Positions 9,646 to 17,355 of a DNA stretch of 64,000 nt are shown here, piece after piece (position 1 is the first letter of the stretch; each line of letters begins with the position of its first letter). The stretch spans positions 35,471-99,470 of the forward strand of contig JAZSHX010000015.1 of assembly GCA_045533485.1 (NCBI GenBank), written 5' to 3'. Origin of the DNA: Scatosoma sp045533485 (lineage in GTDB: Bacteria; Bacillota; Clostridia; Christensenellales; Borkfalkiaceae). Below the pieces are notes generated by a model that worked only from the letters and a program-made list of their open reading frames with translations, was not told the origin of the DNA and did no database searches. The position numbers and the translations under genes were made by a program.

Positions 9646-9698
9646 AAAAATACGGCAATTTTCCCTATTTTTCGACGTGGGTTATTGTCCGTATTTTT
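9646..9698 (-). terminator. Putative terminator after coaE
   Basis: Arms AAAAATACGG/CCGTATTTTT (9646-9655/9689-9698) with a 33-nt loop, followed on the - strand by a T-run. Confidence 0.5.
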
Positions 9699-9709
9699 AA
9701 TACAATTAA

Positions 9710-9733
9710 ATTGTTTCACGAAATATGTTTCAC
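9710..9733 (-). repeat. 24-bp repeat, copy 1
   Basis: Identical to 10349-10372 and in the same orientation. On the - strand it contains GTGAAACA twice, 14 bp apart. This copy includes the coaE stop codon. Confidence 0.9.
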
Positions 9734-10332
9734 GATTGTCGGTTATGTTTGTCTAAAAAGGATAACCACTGCTCTTTTAAATGCTCAAAATCACCGTTGT
9801 TATCTATAATAAACGCGTTACAATTTTTTATACGTTTCTGCATTGTTTTTGATTGATAATCCACTTGCGCATGTATACGCTTGCGCACTTGTTCAATAGA
9901 AGAATTATCGCGAAACGAAACAGCTTGTATGCGCTGTGCGCCCATTCGCATTATAACGATAATCAAATCAAAGGCATTTTCAAGATTTGCTTCAAATAAC
10001 AGCGGAACTTCGGCAAAAACCATTTCTCCATCACTTTCGTCCATACGCTTTGAAAGTTCTTGCATAATAAGCGGATGCGCAATGCTGTTTAATTTTTGGC
10101 GCGCTGCGTTATCGTCAAATACTATTTGCGCAAGAACGTTTTTATCGATAGAATTTTCCCGTACAGCACTTGGGAAGATTTTCTTAATTTCTTTAACATA
10201 AAGCGGACTTTTTATAATTGTTTGATAAATTTCATCACAGGAATGCACAGCAAAACCGCTTTCTTGTATCAATTTTACTAGCGTAGATTTTCCACTGCCT
10301 ATCCCACCGGTGATTGCTATTTTTTGTTTCAT
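9730..10332 (-). CDS. coaE: Dephospho-CoA kinase
   Basis: 200 residues, normal length. It phosphorylates the 3'-OH of dephospho-CoA, the last step of coenzyme A synthesis. The P-loop GGIGSGKSTLVKLI lies near residue 10, and VFAEVPLLFEANLENAFD matches the family core. The ATG at 10332 is preferred, with AAGG 10 bases upstream; a TTG at 10338 is the alternative. It lies 47 bp after polA, a common neighbour pair, so polA-coaE is probably one transcript. Its stop codon lies inside one copy of a 24-bp repeat and the second copy occupies the gap to polA. Confidence 0.95.
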   Translation of the reverse strand: MKQKIAITGGIGSGKSTLVKLIQESGFAVHSCDEIYQTIIKSPLYVKEIKKIFPSAVRENSIDKNVLAQIVFDDNAARQKLNSIAHPLIMQELSKRMDESDGEMVFAEVPLLFEANLENAFDLIIVIMRMGAQRIQAVSFRDNSSIEQVRKRIHAQVDYQSKTMQKRIKNCNAFIIDNNGDFEHLKEQWLSFLDKHNRQS

Positions 10333-10348
10333 TTTCAATTTACCTTAT

Positions 10349-10372
10349 ATTGTTTCACGAAATATGTTTCAC
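10349..10372 (-). repeat. 24-bp repeat, copy 2
   Basis: Second identical copy, in the polA-coaE gap. The units resemble half of a ParB parS site (TGTTTCAC) but are arranged as direct rather than inverted repeats. Confidence 0.9.
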
Positions 10373-10379
10373 AAATGGC

Positions 10380-12959
10380 TTATTTTGCGTCGAACCAGTT
10401 TTTACCAACGTGTACGTCGACGGTTAAGGGAACACGCAAACTTACGGCGTTTTCCATTTCCGCTTTTAGAATTTTCGCCACTTCTTCTTGTTCACTTTCA
10501 GGACAATCAATTACAAGCTCGTCGTGCACCTGCAAAACAAGGCGTGCTTTAAATCCTTTTTCTTTGAGTTTATTCGCAACGTTAATCATGGCGATTTTAA
10601 TAATATCCGCGCTAGACCCCTGCAACGGCATATTCATTGCGGCGCGTTCGCCAAAAGCGCGCACATTATGGTTGGACGCTTTAATTTCGTTGATCACGCG
10701 TCTACGTCCCAAAAGCGTAGTAACAAAGCCCTTTTCCTGCGCTGTTTGCACATTGCCTTGAATATATTTTTGCACGTCGGAATACGTTTCAAAATAGCGA
10801 TTGATATATGATTGCGCCTTTTTGGCGGAGATATTCAAATCGGTCGAAAGCCCAAACGCACTAATACCGTAAATAATGCCGAAATTGACGGCTTTTGCTT
10901 CACGGCGCATGGCTGCGGTGACTTGTTCAATCGGAACTTCAAATACTTGCGATGCGGTGCTTGCGTGAATATCCTGCCCTTCGCAATATGCTTGAATGAG
11001 CTCTTTACAACCAGAAAAATGTGCAAGCAAACGAAGCTCGATTTGAGAATAATCGGCGTCAATTAACACGTGCCCTGCGCTTGCCGTAAACAGTTTTCTA
11101 AGCTCTTTTCCTTCGTCTGTGCGAATAGGAATATTTTGCAAGTTCGGGTTTGTGCTGGACAATCTTCCCGTAGCGGTATTGCTTTGATGGTAGGTCGTAT
11201 GCACTCTTCCGTTTGTGATAATCGGCTTAAACCCTTCGATATAGGTCGAATGCAACTTTTGAACGGTACGATAGCGTAAAACAAGCTGTACAATTTCGTA
11301 ATCATCCGCGTATTTTTCCAGCTCTTCTGCCGTAGTTTTATACGATTTACTGTCTTTGTTTTTCTTAACGCCTTGCCCTATTTTCAAATTTTCAAAAAGC
11401 ACTTTACCAAGCTGTTGCGTAGAATTGACGTTAAATACTTCCCCTGCAAGCATATAAATGCGTTGCGTGAGCGCAGTTTTTTCTTGGTTATAGCGGTTGG
11501 AAAGCTCGGCAAGCGTAGCTTCGTCTACGCAAACGCCCTGCCTTTCCATATCAAATAAAACGCGGATAAGCGGCAATTCCACCTGCTTATATAGACGCAA
11601 TTCGTCTTTGTTTAGGTTAGATAAAAATTCTCGCTGTAAGCGCAATACACCGTATGCGCGATGTTGGGGAGAAAGCTGATAATACTCCAAACAAAATTGC
11701 AAACTGTCCGAATTACCCAAACCGTTCGCCAAACATTTTAATATGGACACGTCGTCAAACGTGCATTTGGGAACGCAATCCAGCGCATGCAATTTGTGCA
11801 TCAACTCTTTCGCATTATAAGCGATTACGTGCTTATTTTCGCCAAAAATCTCTTGGCAAAGCGGAAATAATTGATTTTCAAACACACCAGCGTCCAACAA
11901 GCCCGTTTTTATAGGAAAAACGTATTCGACCGCGCTATTGTCGTTATTGCAAGCGACAAAGCGAAATTCCTTTTGTGTCCAGTCGCAGGCAAATGCCTTT
12001 GCACCGCTTTCACGAAGAAATTCGACTGTTTGTGCAACGCTTTCAGGGAACTGTTCTGTGACAACCGTTTGTGTTTTTTCCGCAGTCGGCACACTTTCCT
12101 TTTGCGTTTTATCAAAAATTTGCAATCCTAATAAACTCTTAAATTCAAGCTCGACTAATTTATCGTATACCTTTGAAGAAAACGGCGTTTTCAAAATGCA
12201 ATCGCCAAGCGTAACGTCAATAGGTGCGTCCGTTTGGATTGTAGCAAGTTTATACGACAAATACGCGCTTTCTTTGCCGTCTGCAAGTTTCTTATTGAGT
12301 GCGCCCGTAATATCGCTTAAATGGGCGTATACGCCGTCTAAATCGCCATACGTTTGTATTAGCGATTGCGCCGATTTTTCACCTATCCCAGGCACGCCGG
12401 GGATATTGTCCGATTTATCGCCCATAAGCGATTTCAAGTCGATAATTTGCGCAGGGGTAAAGCCGATTTCCGCTTGGAAATTATTCGCAGTCAGCTCCAA
12501 AATGTCGCTTACACCTTTGCGTGTAAAGCAAACGCTGGTCGTATCGTCCACAAGTTGGTACGCATCGCGATCGCCTGTATAAATATACGTTTGCAGGTTA
12601 AACCGTTTTGCAAGCGTACCAAGCAAATCGTCCGCTTCGTAGCCTTCCATTTGGCAAATCTTAATTTGCATCGCGGAAAGCACTTCCTTCAAAACGGGCA
12701 CTTGTTTCGCCAAATCGTCAGGCATAGGTTTGCGCCCTGCTTTATAATCGGTAAACATACCGTGACGAAACGTAGGTGCGCGTAAATCAAACGCCACCGC
12801 AAAATGCGTCGGTTTTTTATCCGCAATAATTTTAAGCATCAATTTAACGAAACCGAACACACCGTTTGTCGGCAAGCCGTCTTTTGTGGTGAAAACGGGA
12901 GTTGCATAGTATGCGCGATTTAATAAGCTGTTTCCGTCAATGAGAACCAAAGTTTCCAT
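10380..12959 (-). CDS. polA: DNA polymerase I
   Basis: 859 residues. Order: 5'-3' nuclease domain (about 1-290; VLIDGNSLLNRAYYA, SLMGDKSDNIPGVPGIGEKSA), a 3'-5' exonuclease-like domain (about 310-480), and the polymerase domain with motif A (DADYSQIELRLLAHFSG), motif B (RREAKAVNFGIIYGISAFG) and motif C (VLQVHDELVID). The proofreading domain looks inactive: where active enzymes have DxE, this one reads FACDWTQ. Loss of proofreading is common in Bacillota PolA. It fills repair gaps and removes RNA primers. The ribosome site is weak (AGGATAGGG). Confidence 0.97.
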   Translation of the reverse strand: METLVLIDGNSLLNRAYYATPVFTTKDGLPTNGVFGFVKLMLKIIADKKPTHFAVAFDLRAPTFRHGMFTDYKAGRKPMPDDLAKQVPVLKEVLSAMQIKICQMEGYEADDLLGTLAKRFNLQTYIYTGDRDAYQLVDDTTSVCFTRKGVSDILELTANNFQAEIGFTPAQIIDLKSLMGDKSDNIPGVPGIGEKSAQSLIQTYGDLDGVYAHLSDITGALNKKLADGKESAYLSYKLATIQTDAPIDVTLGDCILKTPFSSKVYDKLVELEFKSLLGLQIFDKTQKESVPTAEKTQTVVTEQFPESVAQTVEFLRESGAKAFACDWTQKEFRFVACNNDNSAVEYVFPIKTGLLDAGVFENQLFPLCQEIFGENKHVIAYNAKELMHKLHALDCVPKCTFDDVSILKCLANGLGNSDSLQFCLEYYQLSPQHRAYGVLRLQREFLSNLNKDELRLYKQVELPLIRVLFDMERQGVCVDEATLAELSNRYNQEKTALTQRIYMLAGEVFNVNSTQQLGKVLFENLKIGQGVKKNKDSKSYKTTAEELEKYADDYEIVQLVLRYRTVQKLHSTYIEGFKPIITNGRVHTTYHQSNTATGRLSSTNPNLQNIPIRTDEGKELRKLFTASAGHVLIDADYSQIELRLLAHFSGCKELIQAYCEGQDIHASTASQVFEVPIEQVTAAMRREAKAVNFGIIYGISAFGLSTDLNISAKKAQSYINRYFETYSDVQKYIQGNVQTAQEKGFVTTLLGRRRVINEIKASNHNVRAFGERAAMNMPLQGSSADIIKIAMINVANKLKEKGFKARLVLQVHDELVIDCPESEQEEVAKILKAEMENAVSLRVPLTVDVHVGKNWFDAK

Positions 12960-12993
12960 AAAAATGCCCTATCCTATACGCTTTGTATCTATT

Positions 12994-13022
12994 ATTGTAC
13001 CACGAAATAAAAAAAATCGCAA
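12994..13022 (-). promoter_or_regulatory. Promoter of polA-coaE
   Basis: -35 TTGCGA (13017-13022), 17-bp spacer, -10 TACAAT (12994-12999). Confidence 0.7.
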
Positions 13023-13082
13023 GGGAATATAAAAATGTTTGAAAAAAGATTTAAAAAAATGTAAAAAATCGCGTTGAAATGC

Positions 13083-13111
13083 TTGCTTTTTTTTGCAATA
13101 TCTATTATAAT
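13083..13111 (+). promoter_or_regulatory. Promoter of tRNA-Leu
   Basis: -35 TTGCTT (13083-13088), 17-bp spacer, -10 TATAAT (13106-13111), 16 bp before the tRNA. Confidence 0.75.
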
Positions 13112-13127
13112 GATAAAGCTTTCGATT

Positions 13128-13213
13128 GCCGAAGTGGTGGAATGGCAGACGCGACGGACTCAAAATCCGTTGGTAGCGATACCGTGTGGGTTCAAGTCCC
13201 ACCTTCGGCACCA
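13128..13213 (+). tRNA. tRNA-Leu (anticodon CAA)
   Basis: 86 nt with encoded CCA. Acceptor arm GCCGAAG/CTTCGGC. The anticodon loop CTCAAAA gives CAA. The long variable arm (TGGTAGCGATACCG) marks a class II tRNA, and the T loop GGTTCAAGTCC is canonical. Its own promoter and terminator flank it. An eroded mobile-element fragment begins about 107 bp behind its 3' end. Confidence 0.97.
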
Positions 13214-13220
13214 ATAGAAA

Positions 13221-13246
13221 AACACCCCTTTTTTGGGGTGTTTTTG
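13221..13246 (+). terminator. Terminator of tRNA-Leu
   Basis: Stem AACACCCC/GGGGTGTT followed by a T-run. Confidence 0.88.
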
Positions 13247-13320
13247 TGTTTATTCGCCCTTATTTGGGCTTATTTTTTTACGTTTTGTTACTAAATTTTG
13301 TTGCATATTTTTACTACTTG

Positions 13321-14286
13321 CTATCTTGGATAAGACATAAACTCTATTATCGCTTCGCCGCCGTCAATATCTTCGTAAACATCAAAGATATCCCTATGGT
13401 CTACGGTACTACGCCCACCCGAAGCGCCGTCTCTACGCCCCGAAAGGTCGAGCCTTGTTCCGTCCTTGAAGATATATCCCGTTTCCGCCCAACGATAAGT
13501 AGACCCGCAGCGAGCAAGAACATCTTTCTCTACGGACTCTTTAAGCGAAAAACTTATAGGTTGCCCTTGTTTATTTGCACCGCCGCCCGAACTATCTCCG
13601 TCTCCGTCGTTTGAAGTTCGTTCTCCCCTTTCAACTTGCTTTTTATCCACTCGTTGAATTTGATTATCTTCTCTTCCGAATCGAGTTGCATAACCAAGAG
13701 AACTTGATTTTCTTCCTTCAAGGGAATAACCTTGTTTATTGAGTTTATCAATGAAATCAACGCTTCCCGATACGGACTTGACTTTGCCACTCCTACCATA
13801 CTCTTGTATCTCCTTAAATACTTTTTCAAATTCCGCCTTTGTGATATACTCTTCCACTTGGTAATTATTATCCGCGTCATCAAAACGCTCTACCAAATAC
13901 CATCTATCATTCATTGAAATAAGCGTTCGGTCTCCCGTTTGAACCTCGGGTTGACGAGTCCACCAAATAGCAAGGCGGTGGGCTTCGCTCACACGCTCTT
14001 TTTCGGTGGGGAAGTTTTTATGCAAGAACTTGAAGTATTTTCTATTATACTGAATTTCTTCGCTTGCGTCAACCTCTTCTCTACGGCGGGAAGCAACAAT
14101 TTTTCTATTGATATAAGCATAACCCGCTTTTTCTACCGCACCGAGATAGAGTTTTTCCGCCTTCTTGATTCTCTTATATTCCGCCCTCGCTTCGGCGTTT
14201 CCGATTCGCTCGAACATTTTTTCAGCAAGTTTCGTTTTCTTGCCGACGAGCCCACATACAAGAAAACAATCTAAATATCGTGGACA
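13321..14286 (-). pseudogene. Fragment of a large polyvalent (phage/conjugative-element) protein
   Basis: The reading frame is open from 14286 and an internal ATG at 14217 gives 298 residues. No start with a ribosome site exists, and recognisable protein sequence (CGLVGKKTKLAEKMFERIG) precedes that ATG in frame, so the true N terminus is missing. The C-terminal part (GYIFKDGTRLDLSGRRDG, then DHRDIFDVYEDIDGGEAII) resembles, from memory, the domains that end very large polyvalent proteins of phages and conjugative elements in Clostridia. It stops abruptly after IEFMSYPR, where I expect more of the domain. A basic and low-complexity middle (about 180-225) fits. Both ends appear lost: probably the scar of an element once inserted at the neighbouring tRNA-Leu. 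Confidence 0.6.
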
Positions 14287-14334
14287 TTACAGACGAAAGA
14301 TTTTGCGGAAGTTTTCGATATTAACTATATAAAG

Positions 14335-14365
14335 AGTACGGCGCGTGTAAATCATGCGCCGTACT
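14335..14365 (-). terminator. Terminator between spo0A and the element fragment
   Basis: Perfect 10-bp arms AGTACGGCGC/GCGCCGTACT with an 11-nt loop. A T-run follows on the + strand and CTTTATA on the - strand, so it could act both ways. Confidence 0.78.
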
Positions 14366-14396
14366 TTTTATAGGAGAAATGATTAAATGGAAAAAG

Positions 14397-15155
14397 TTAA
14401 AGCATATTTTCTAAAATGAGCTTATCCGCAACAAGCGCAATAAATTCGCTGTTGGTGGGCTTTTCTGCACCTAAATAGATACGTGCGCCAAAAATTGCGT
14501 TGATTGCATCAATTCTGCCCCTATTCCACGCTACTTCAATCGCGTGACGAATCGCCCTTTCTACTTTACTGGGCGTCGTTTGAAATTTCTTTGCGATGGA
14601 CGGATACAATTCCTTGGTAACACTGTTGATTATGTACGGATATTCAATGGTCATTTTAATACCTTCGCGTAAATATCCGTATCCTTTAATATGCGGCGGA
14701 ATACCGATAGAAATGAAGATTTCACTTATCTTTTCTTCTACGGTTATCGGTTTACGTTTTTCCACCACGACATCTTTGGCAACGGGCTTGCTTTGTAACA
14801 GCTCCGTGATGCGTTCCATCGCAGTCGGGATAGAAAACGGCTTCGATAAATAATAGGATGCACCTTCGCAAAGGGCTTTTTCAATGATATCGTCGTTTGC
14901 CAAACCAGTTGCAATAATCTTGGCCGTAGGCCAAGTTTTCTTCAGTGCGCGAATAACGGCGCAACCGTCGCTACCCTTCAAAAACATACTGACAATCAAT
15001 AAATCAATTTTATTACCAAATATTTGATTGATGCCTAAATCGCCATCATCGCCTGCAAAAATCAAATCACAGTCTTCTCGTGCATCAATCGCGTCTTTTA
15101 ATTGTTGCAGTGCCGCAGGGTTACTTTCTAATAAGATAATTTTGTTGGGTTTCAT
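14397..15155 (-). CDS. spo0A: Spo0A-like regulator lacking the phosphoacceptor aspartate
   Basis: 252 residues. The C-terminal DNA-binding domain (about 145-252) is unmistakably Spo0A: HIKGYGYLREGIKM, KFQTTPSKVERAIRHAIEVA, PTNSEFIALVADKL. The N-terminal receiver aligns with Bacillus subtilis Spo0A without gaps in its first 64 residues, but the acidic pair D10/D11 is E10/S11 and the phosphoacceptor D56 is S56 (DLLIVSMFLKGSDG). The conserved Thr (T83) and Lys (K105) remain. Known Spo0A is activated by phosphorelay at D56; this protein cannot be activated that way. AAAGGAGG precedes the ATG. Two TGTCGAA-like 0A-box motifs lie upstream. Whether it still governs sporulation, or another Spo0A exists outside the window, is unknown. 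Confidence 0.93.
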   Translation of the reverse strand: MKPNKIILLESNPAALQQLKDAIDAREDCDLIFAGDDGDLGINQIFGNKIDLLIVSMFLKGSDGCAVIRALKKTWPTAKIIATGLANDDIIEKALCEGASYYLSKPFSIPTAMERITELLQSKPVAKDVVVEKRKPITVEEKISEIFISIGIPPHIKGYGYLREGIKMTIEYPYIINSVTKELYPSIAKKFQTTPSKVERAIRHAIEVAWNRGRIDAINAIFGARIYLGAEKPTNSEFIALVADKLILENML

Positions 15156-15210
15156 AAAAAATCCCTCCTTTTATAGTACTTTATTTCGTCAAAACACATT
15201 TGACAAAATC

Positions 15211-15239
15211 ATTATACTACAAAATTCGGGATTTGTAAA
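15211..15239 (-). promoter_or_regulatory. Promoter of spo0A
   Basis: -35 TTTACA (15234-15239), 17-bp spacer, -10 TATAAT (15211-15216). An imperfect inverted repeat TCGTCAAA/TTTGACAA (about 15185-15206) lies in the leader. Confidence 0.75.
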
Positions 15240-15300
15240 CCATTATTTTACAATAATAAGTAAAATTTTTTAGGTATTTTTGTATATTTTAAAATAACTG

Positions 15301-15317
15301 TGTCGAAAAACGTCGAA
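15301..15317 (+). promoter_or_regulatory. Tandem 0A-box-like motifs
   Basis: TGTCGAA at 15301 and CGTCGAA at 15311, 10 bp apart, about 60 bp upstream of the spo0A -35. Spo0A recognises TGTCGAA-type boxes, so autoregulation is possible. Confidence 0.4.
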
Positions 15318-15337
15318 AATATAATTTATACAACAAA

Positions 15338-16912
15338 TTAAGTAGTTTCGTCGATAAATTCGTCGTAAGTAACCTGTCTATCGTAGGTTTTGGTTTCGTT
15401 GATTTCAATTATTCTATTTGCGACGGTATTCATAAGTTCTTGGTCGTGTGAAGTGAGCAACATACCGCCTTTATAATGGCTTAAACCGTTGTTGAGTGCC
15501 GTAATCGATTCCAAGTCCAAGTGGTTGGTGGGTTCGTCGAAAATAAGGAAATTGCTGCCTTCCAGCATCATTTTTGCGAGCATACAACGCACCTTTTCAC
15601 CACCGGAAAGCACTTTTGCTTGTTTAAGCGCTTCTTCGCCGGAGAACAACATTCTGCCCAACCAGCCACGCAAATATTCTTCGTAATGATCATTTGAAAA
15701 TTGCGAAAGCCATTCCACAAGGTTCAAATTGCAGTTTTGGAAATATTCATTGTTGTTTTGCGGGAAATAGGAAACGGAAATAGTTTTCCCCCAACGAATC
15801 GTACCTGCATCCGGCTGTTCCTTGCCCATCAAAATGTCGTAAAGCATGGTAAGCGTCGTACTCTTGTCGGATACGATCCCGATTTTTTCGTCGTGTTGTA
15901 CGGTAAAGGAAATATCTTTGAAATACCCTTCTTTGGTAAGTCCTTCCACCATCAAAATGTCGTTACCGATATCTTTTTCAAATTTGAAATCAATATACGG
16001 ATATTTACGGAGCGACGGCTTGAAATCGTTAATTGTAAGCTTTTCAAGTTCTTTCTTTCTTGACGTTGCTTGACGGGATTTGGAAGCGTTAGCCGCAAAG
16101 CGCGCGATGAAATCCTGCAATTCTTTGGCACGTTGTTCAGCTTTTTTGTTTTGTTCCTTTTGTTGACGTGCAAGCAACTGGCTGGTTTGATACCAAAAAT
16201 CGTAGTTGCCGACGTACATATTAATTTTACCAAAGTCAACGTCACAAATGTTGGTACAAACTTTGTTTAAGAAGTGACGGTTGTGCGAAACGATAATAAT
16301 GGTGTTTTCAAAATCCATCAAATAATTTTCCAGCCAACGCACCGTCTTAATGTCAAGGTTGTTGGTAGGTTCGTCCAAAAGCAACACGTCGGGATCGCCG
16401 AACAGCGCTTGCGCAAGGAGAACGCGCACCTTTTGCTTTGCGTCAAGCTCGCTCATCAACGCATAGTGCATTTCTTCGCCGATATCCAAGGCGTTCAAAA
16501 GCTGCCCTGCTTGGTATTCTGCGTCGTAACCGTTCATTTCTGCAAATTCACTTTCCAAATCCGCTGCTTTAATACCGTCTTCTTCGGAAAAATCGGGTTT
16601 AGCGTACAACGCGTCTTTTTCGTCCATTACTTCGATTAAGCGTTTATAGCCAAGCATAACCGTACGCAAAACCGTTTCATTGTCGTACATATTTTGGTTT
16701 TGCTGCAAAACGGACATACGTTCGTTTTTGTCCAAGGAAACAAAGCCCTTTTGCGGCTCGATTTCACCCGACAATACTTTCAAAAAAGTGGATTTACCTG
16801 CGCCGTTCGCACCGATAATGCCGTAACAATTTCCTTTTGTAAACTTTAAGTTAACGTCTTCAAATAATTTTTTACTGCCATATTGCAAAGAGACGCCCGT
16901 GACTTGTAACAT
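15338..16912 (-). CDS. ABC-F family ATPase
   Basis: 524 residues with two ATP-binding cassettes joined by a charged linker (about 240-300) and no membrane segments. ABC-F proteins act on ribosomes as translation factors or antibiotic-protection proteins. Cassette 1 has an intact Walker A (GANGAGKSTF) and Walker B (VLLLDEPTNNLD), but its signature is degenerate (MSELDAKQK). Cassette 2 has an intact signature (LSGGEKVRC) and Walker B (FLIFDEPTNHLD), but its Walker A lacks GKS/T (GIVSDKSTTLT). I believe this asymmetry recurs in the YkpA/YbiT-type branch. The ATG at 16912 (MLQVTG) has AGAGGTAG upstream; the longer reading to 16972 runs through the promoter. Confidence 0.9.
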   Translation of the reverse strand: MLQVTGVSLQYGSKKLFEDVNLKFTKGNCYGIIGANGAGKSTFLKVLSGEIEPQKGFVSLDKNERMSVLQQNQNMYDNETVLRTVMLGYKRLIEVMDEKDALYAKPDFSEEDGIKAADLESEFAEMNGYDAEYQAGQLLNALDIGEEMHYALMSELDAKQKVRVLLAQALFGDPDVLLLDEPTNNLDIKTVRWLENYLMDFENTIIIVSHNRHFLNKVCTNICDVDFGKINMYVGNYDFWYQTSQLLARQQKEQNKKAEQRAKELQDFIARFAANASKSRQATSRKKELEKLTINDFKPSLRKYPYIDFKFEKDIGNDILMVEGLTKEGYFKDISFTVQHDEKIGIVSDKSTTLTMLYDILMGKEQPDAGTIRWGKTISVSYFPQNNNEYFQNCNLNLVEWLSQFSNDHYEEYLRGWLGRMLFSGEEALKQAKVLSGGEKVRCMLAKMMLEGSNFLIFDEPTNHLDLESITALNNGLSHYKGGMLLTSHDQELMNTVANRIIEINETKTYDRQVTYDEFIDETT

Positions 16913-16943
16913 TTTTCTACCTCTAAAATATATTTCCTTGAAG

Positions 16944-16972
16944 ATTATACCATATAAACGTTTTTTAAGCAA
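16944..16972 (-). promoter_or_regulatory. Promoter of the ABC-F gene with two AAACGTTT palindromes
   Basis: -35 TTGCTT (16967-16972), 17-bp spacer, -10 TATAAT (16944-16949). Palindromes AAACGTTT at 16956-16963 and 16971-16978 straddle the -35 and are spaced 15 bp apart: a possible operator pair. Confidence 0.7.
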
Positions 16973-16997
16973 ACGTTTTACAACGCTTATACAAAAG

Positions 16998-17033
16998 AAA
17001 AGCAGCTCCTGAAAAAAATCAAGAGCGGCTTTT
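16998..17033 (-). terminator. Terminator of acpP
   Basis: Arms AAAAGC-GCTC-TGA and its partner, with a T-rich loop, followed by a short T-run on the - strand. Confidence 0.75.
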
Positions 17034-17045
17034 CAACGTATTCAA

Positions 17046-17273
17046 TTATTTTACAAGTTTTTCGATTTGCGCTGCAACGTCAGCAACCGTTACAAGGTTT
17101 TCAACGTCTTCGTCGGGGATAACAACGCCGTATTCGTCTTCCAAACGGCTCAAAAGTTCCACAACATCCAAAGAGTCAGCACCCAAATCTTCTACAATCT
17201 TTGCATCGGCAACCACCTTTTCCAAGGGTAAGTTTAATGCTTCTGCAAGCATTGCTTGAATTTTTTCCAACAT
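17046..17273 (-). CDS. acpP: Acyl carrier protein
   Basis: 75 residues, acidic. It carries growing fatty acyl chains on 4'-phosphopantetheine. The attachment serine is S34 in the motif GADSLD. The ATG at 17273 has GGAGGAAA five bases upstream. An 83-residue reading starts inside the leader and is unlikely. Transcribed on its own between a promoter and a terminator. Confidence 0.96.
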   Translation of the reverse strand: MLEKIQAMLAEALNLPLEKVVADAKIVEDLGADSLDVVELLSRLEDEYGVVIPDEDVENLVTVADVAAQIEKLVK

Positions 17274-17318
17274 AAAAATTTCCTCCGTAATAGTCAAGTT
17301 TTTTCAACTTACCTAACA

Positions 17319-17347
17319 ATTATAGTACAATTTTTAAATTAAGTCAA
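17319..17347 (-). promoter_or_regulatory. Promoter of acpP
   Basis: -35 TTGACT (17342-17347), 17-bp spacer, -10 TATAAT (17319-17324). The leader contains AAGTT-N5-AACTT. Confidence 0.8.
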
Positions 17348-17355
17348 GTGTTTTG

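Larger units (their letters stand above)
9482..9729. other. Gene-free stretch between glgB and coaE
   Basis: Most of this 302-bp intergenic region carries no coding signal. It holds an imperfect inverted repeat (9558-9619), the putative coaE terminator (9646-9698) and the start of a 24-bp repeat copy (9710-9733). Confidence 0.6.

Noticed and set aside
9711..10372. ParB parS sites in the 24-bp repeats
   Set aside because: parS is the palindrome TGTTTCACGTGAAACA; here the half-sites are direct repeats and the palindromic centre is missing.
13554..13883. 109-residue frame inside the element fragment
   Set aside because: Overlaps the longer frame that carries the recognisable domain; no ribosome site, so treated as a shadow rather than a frameshifted continuation.
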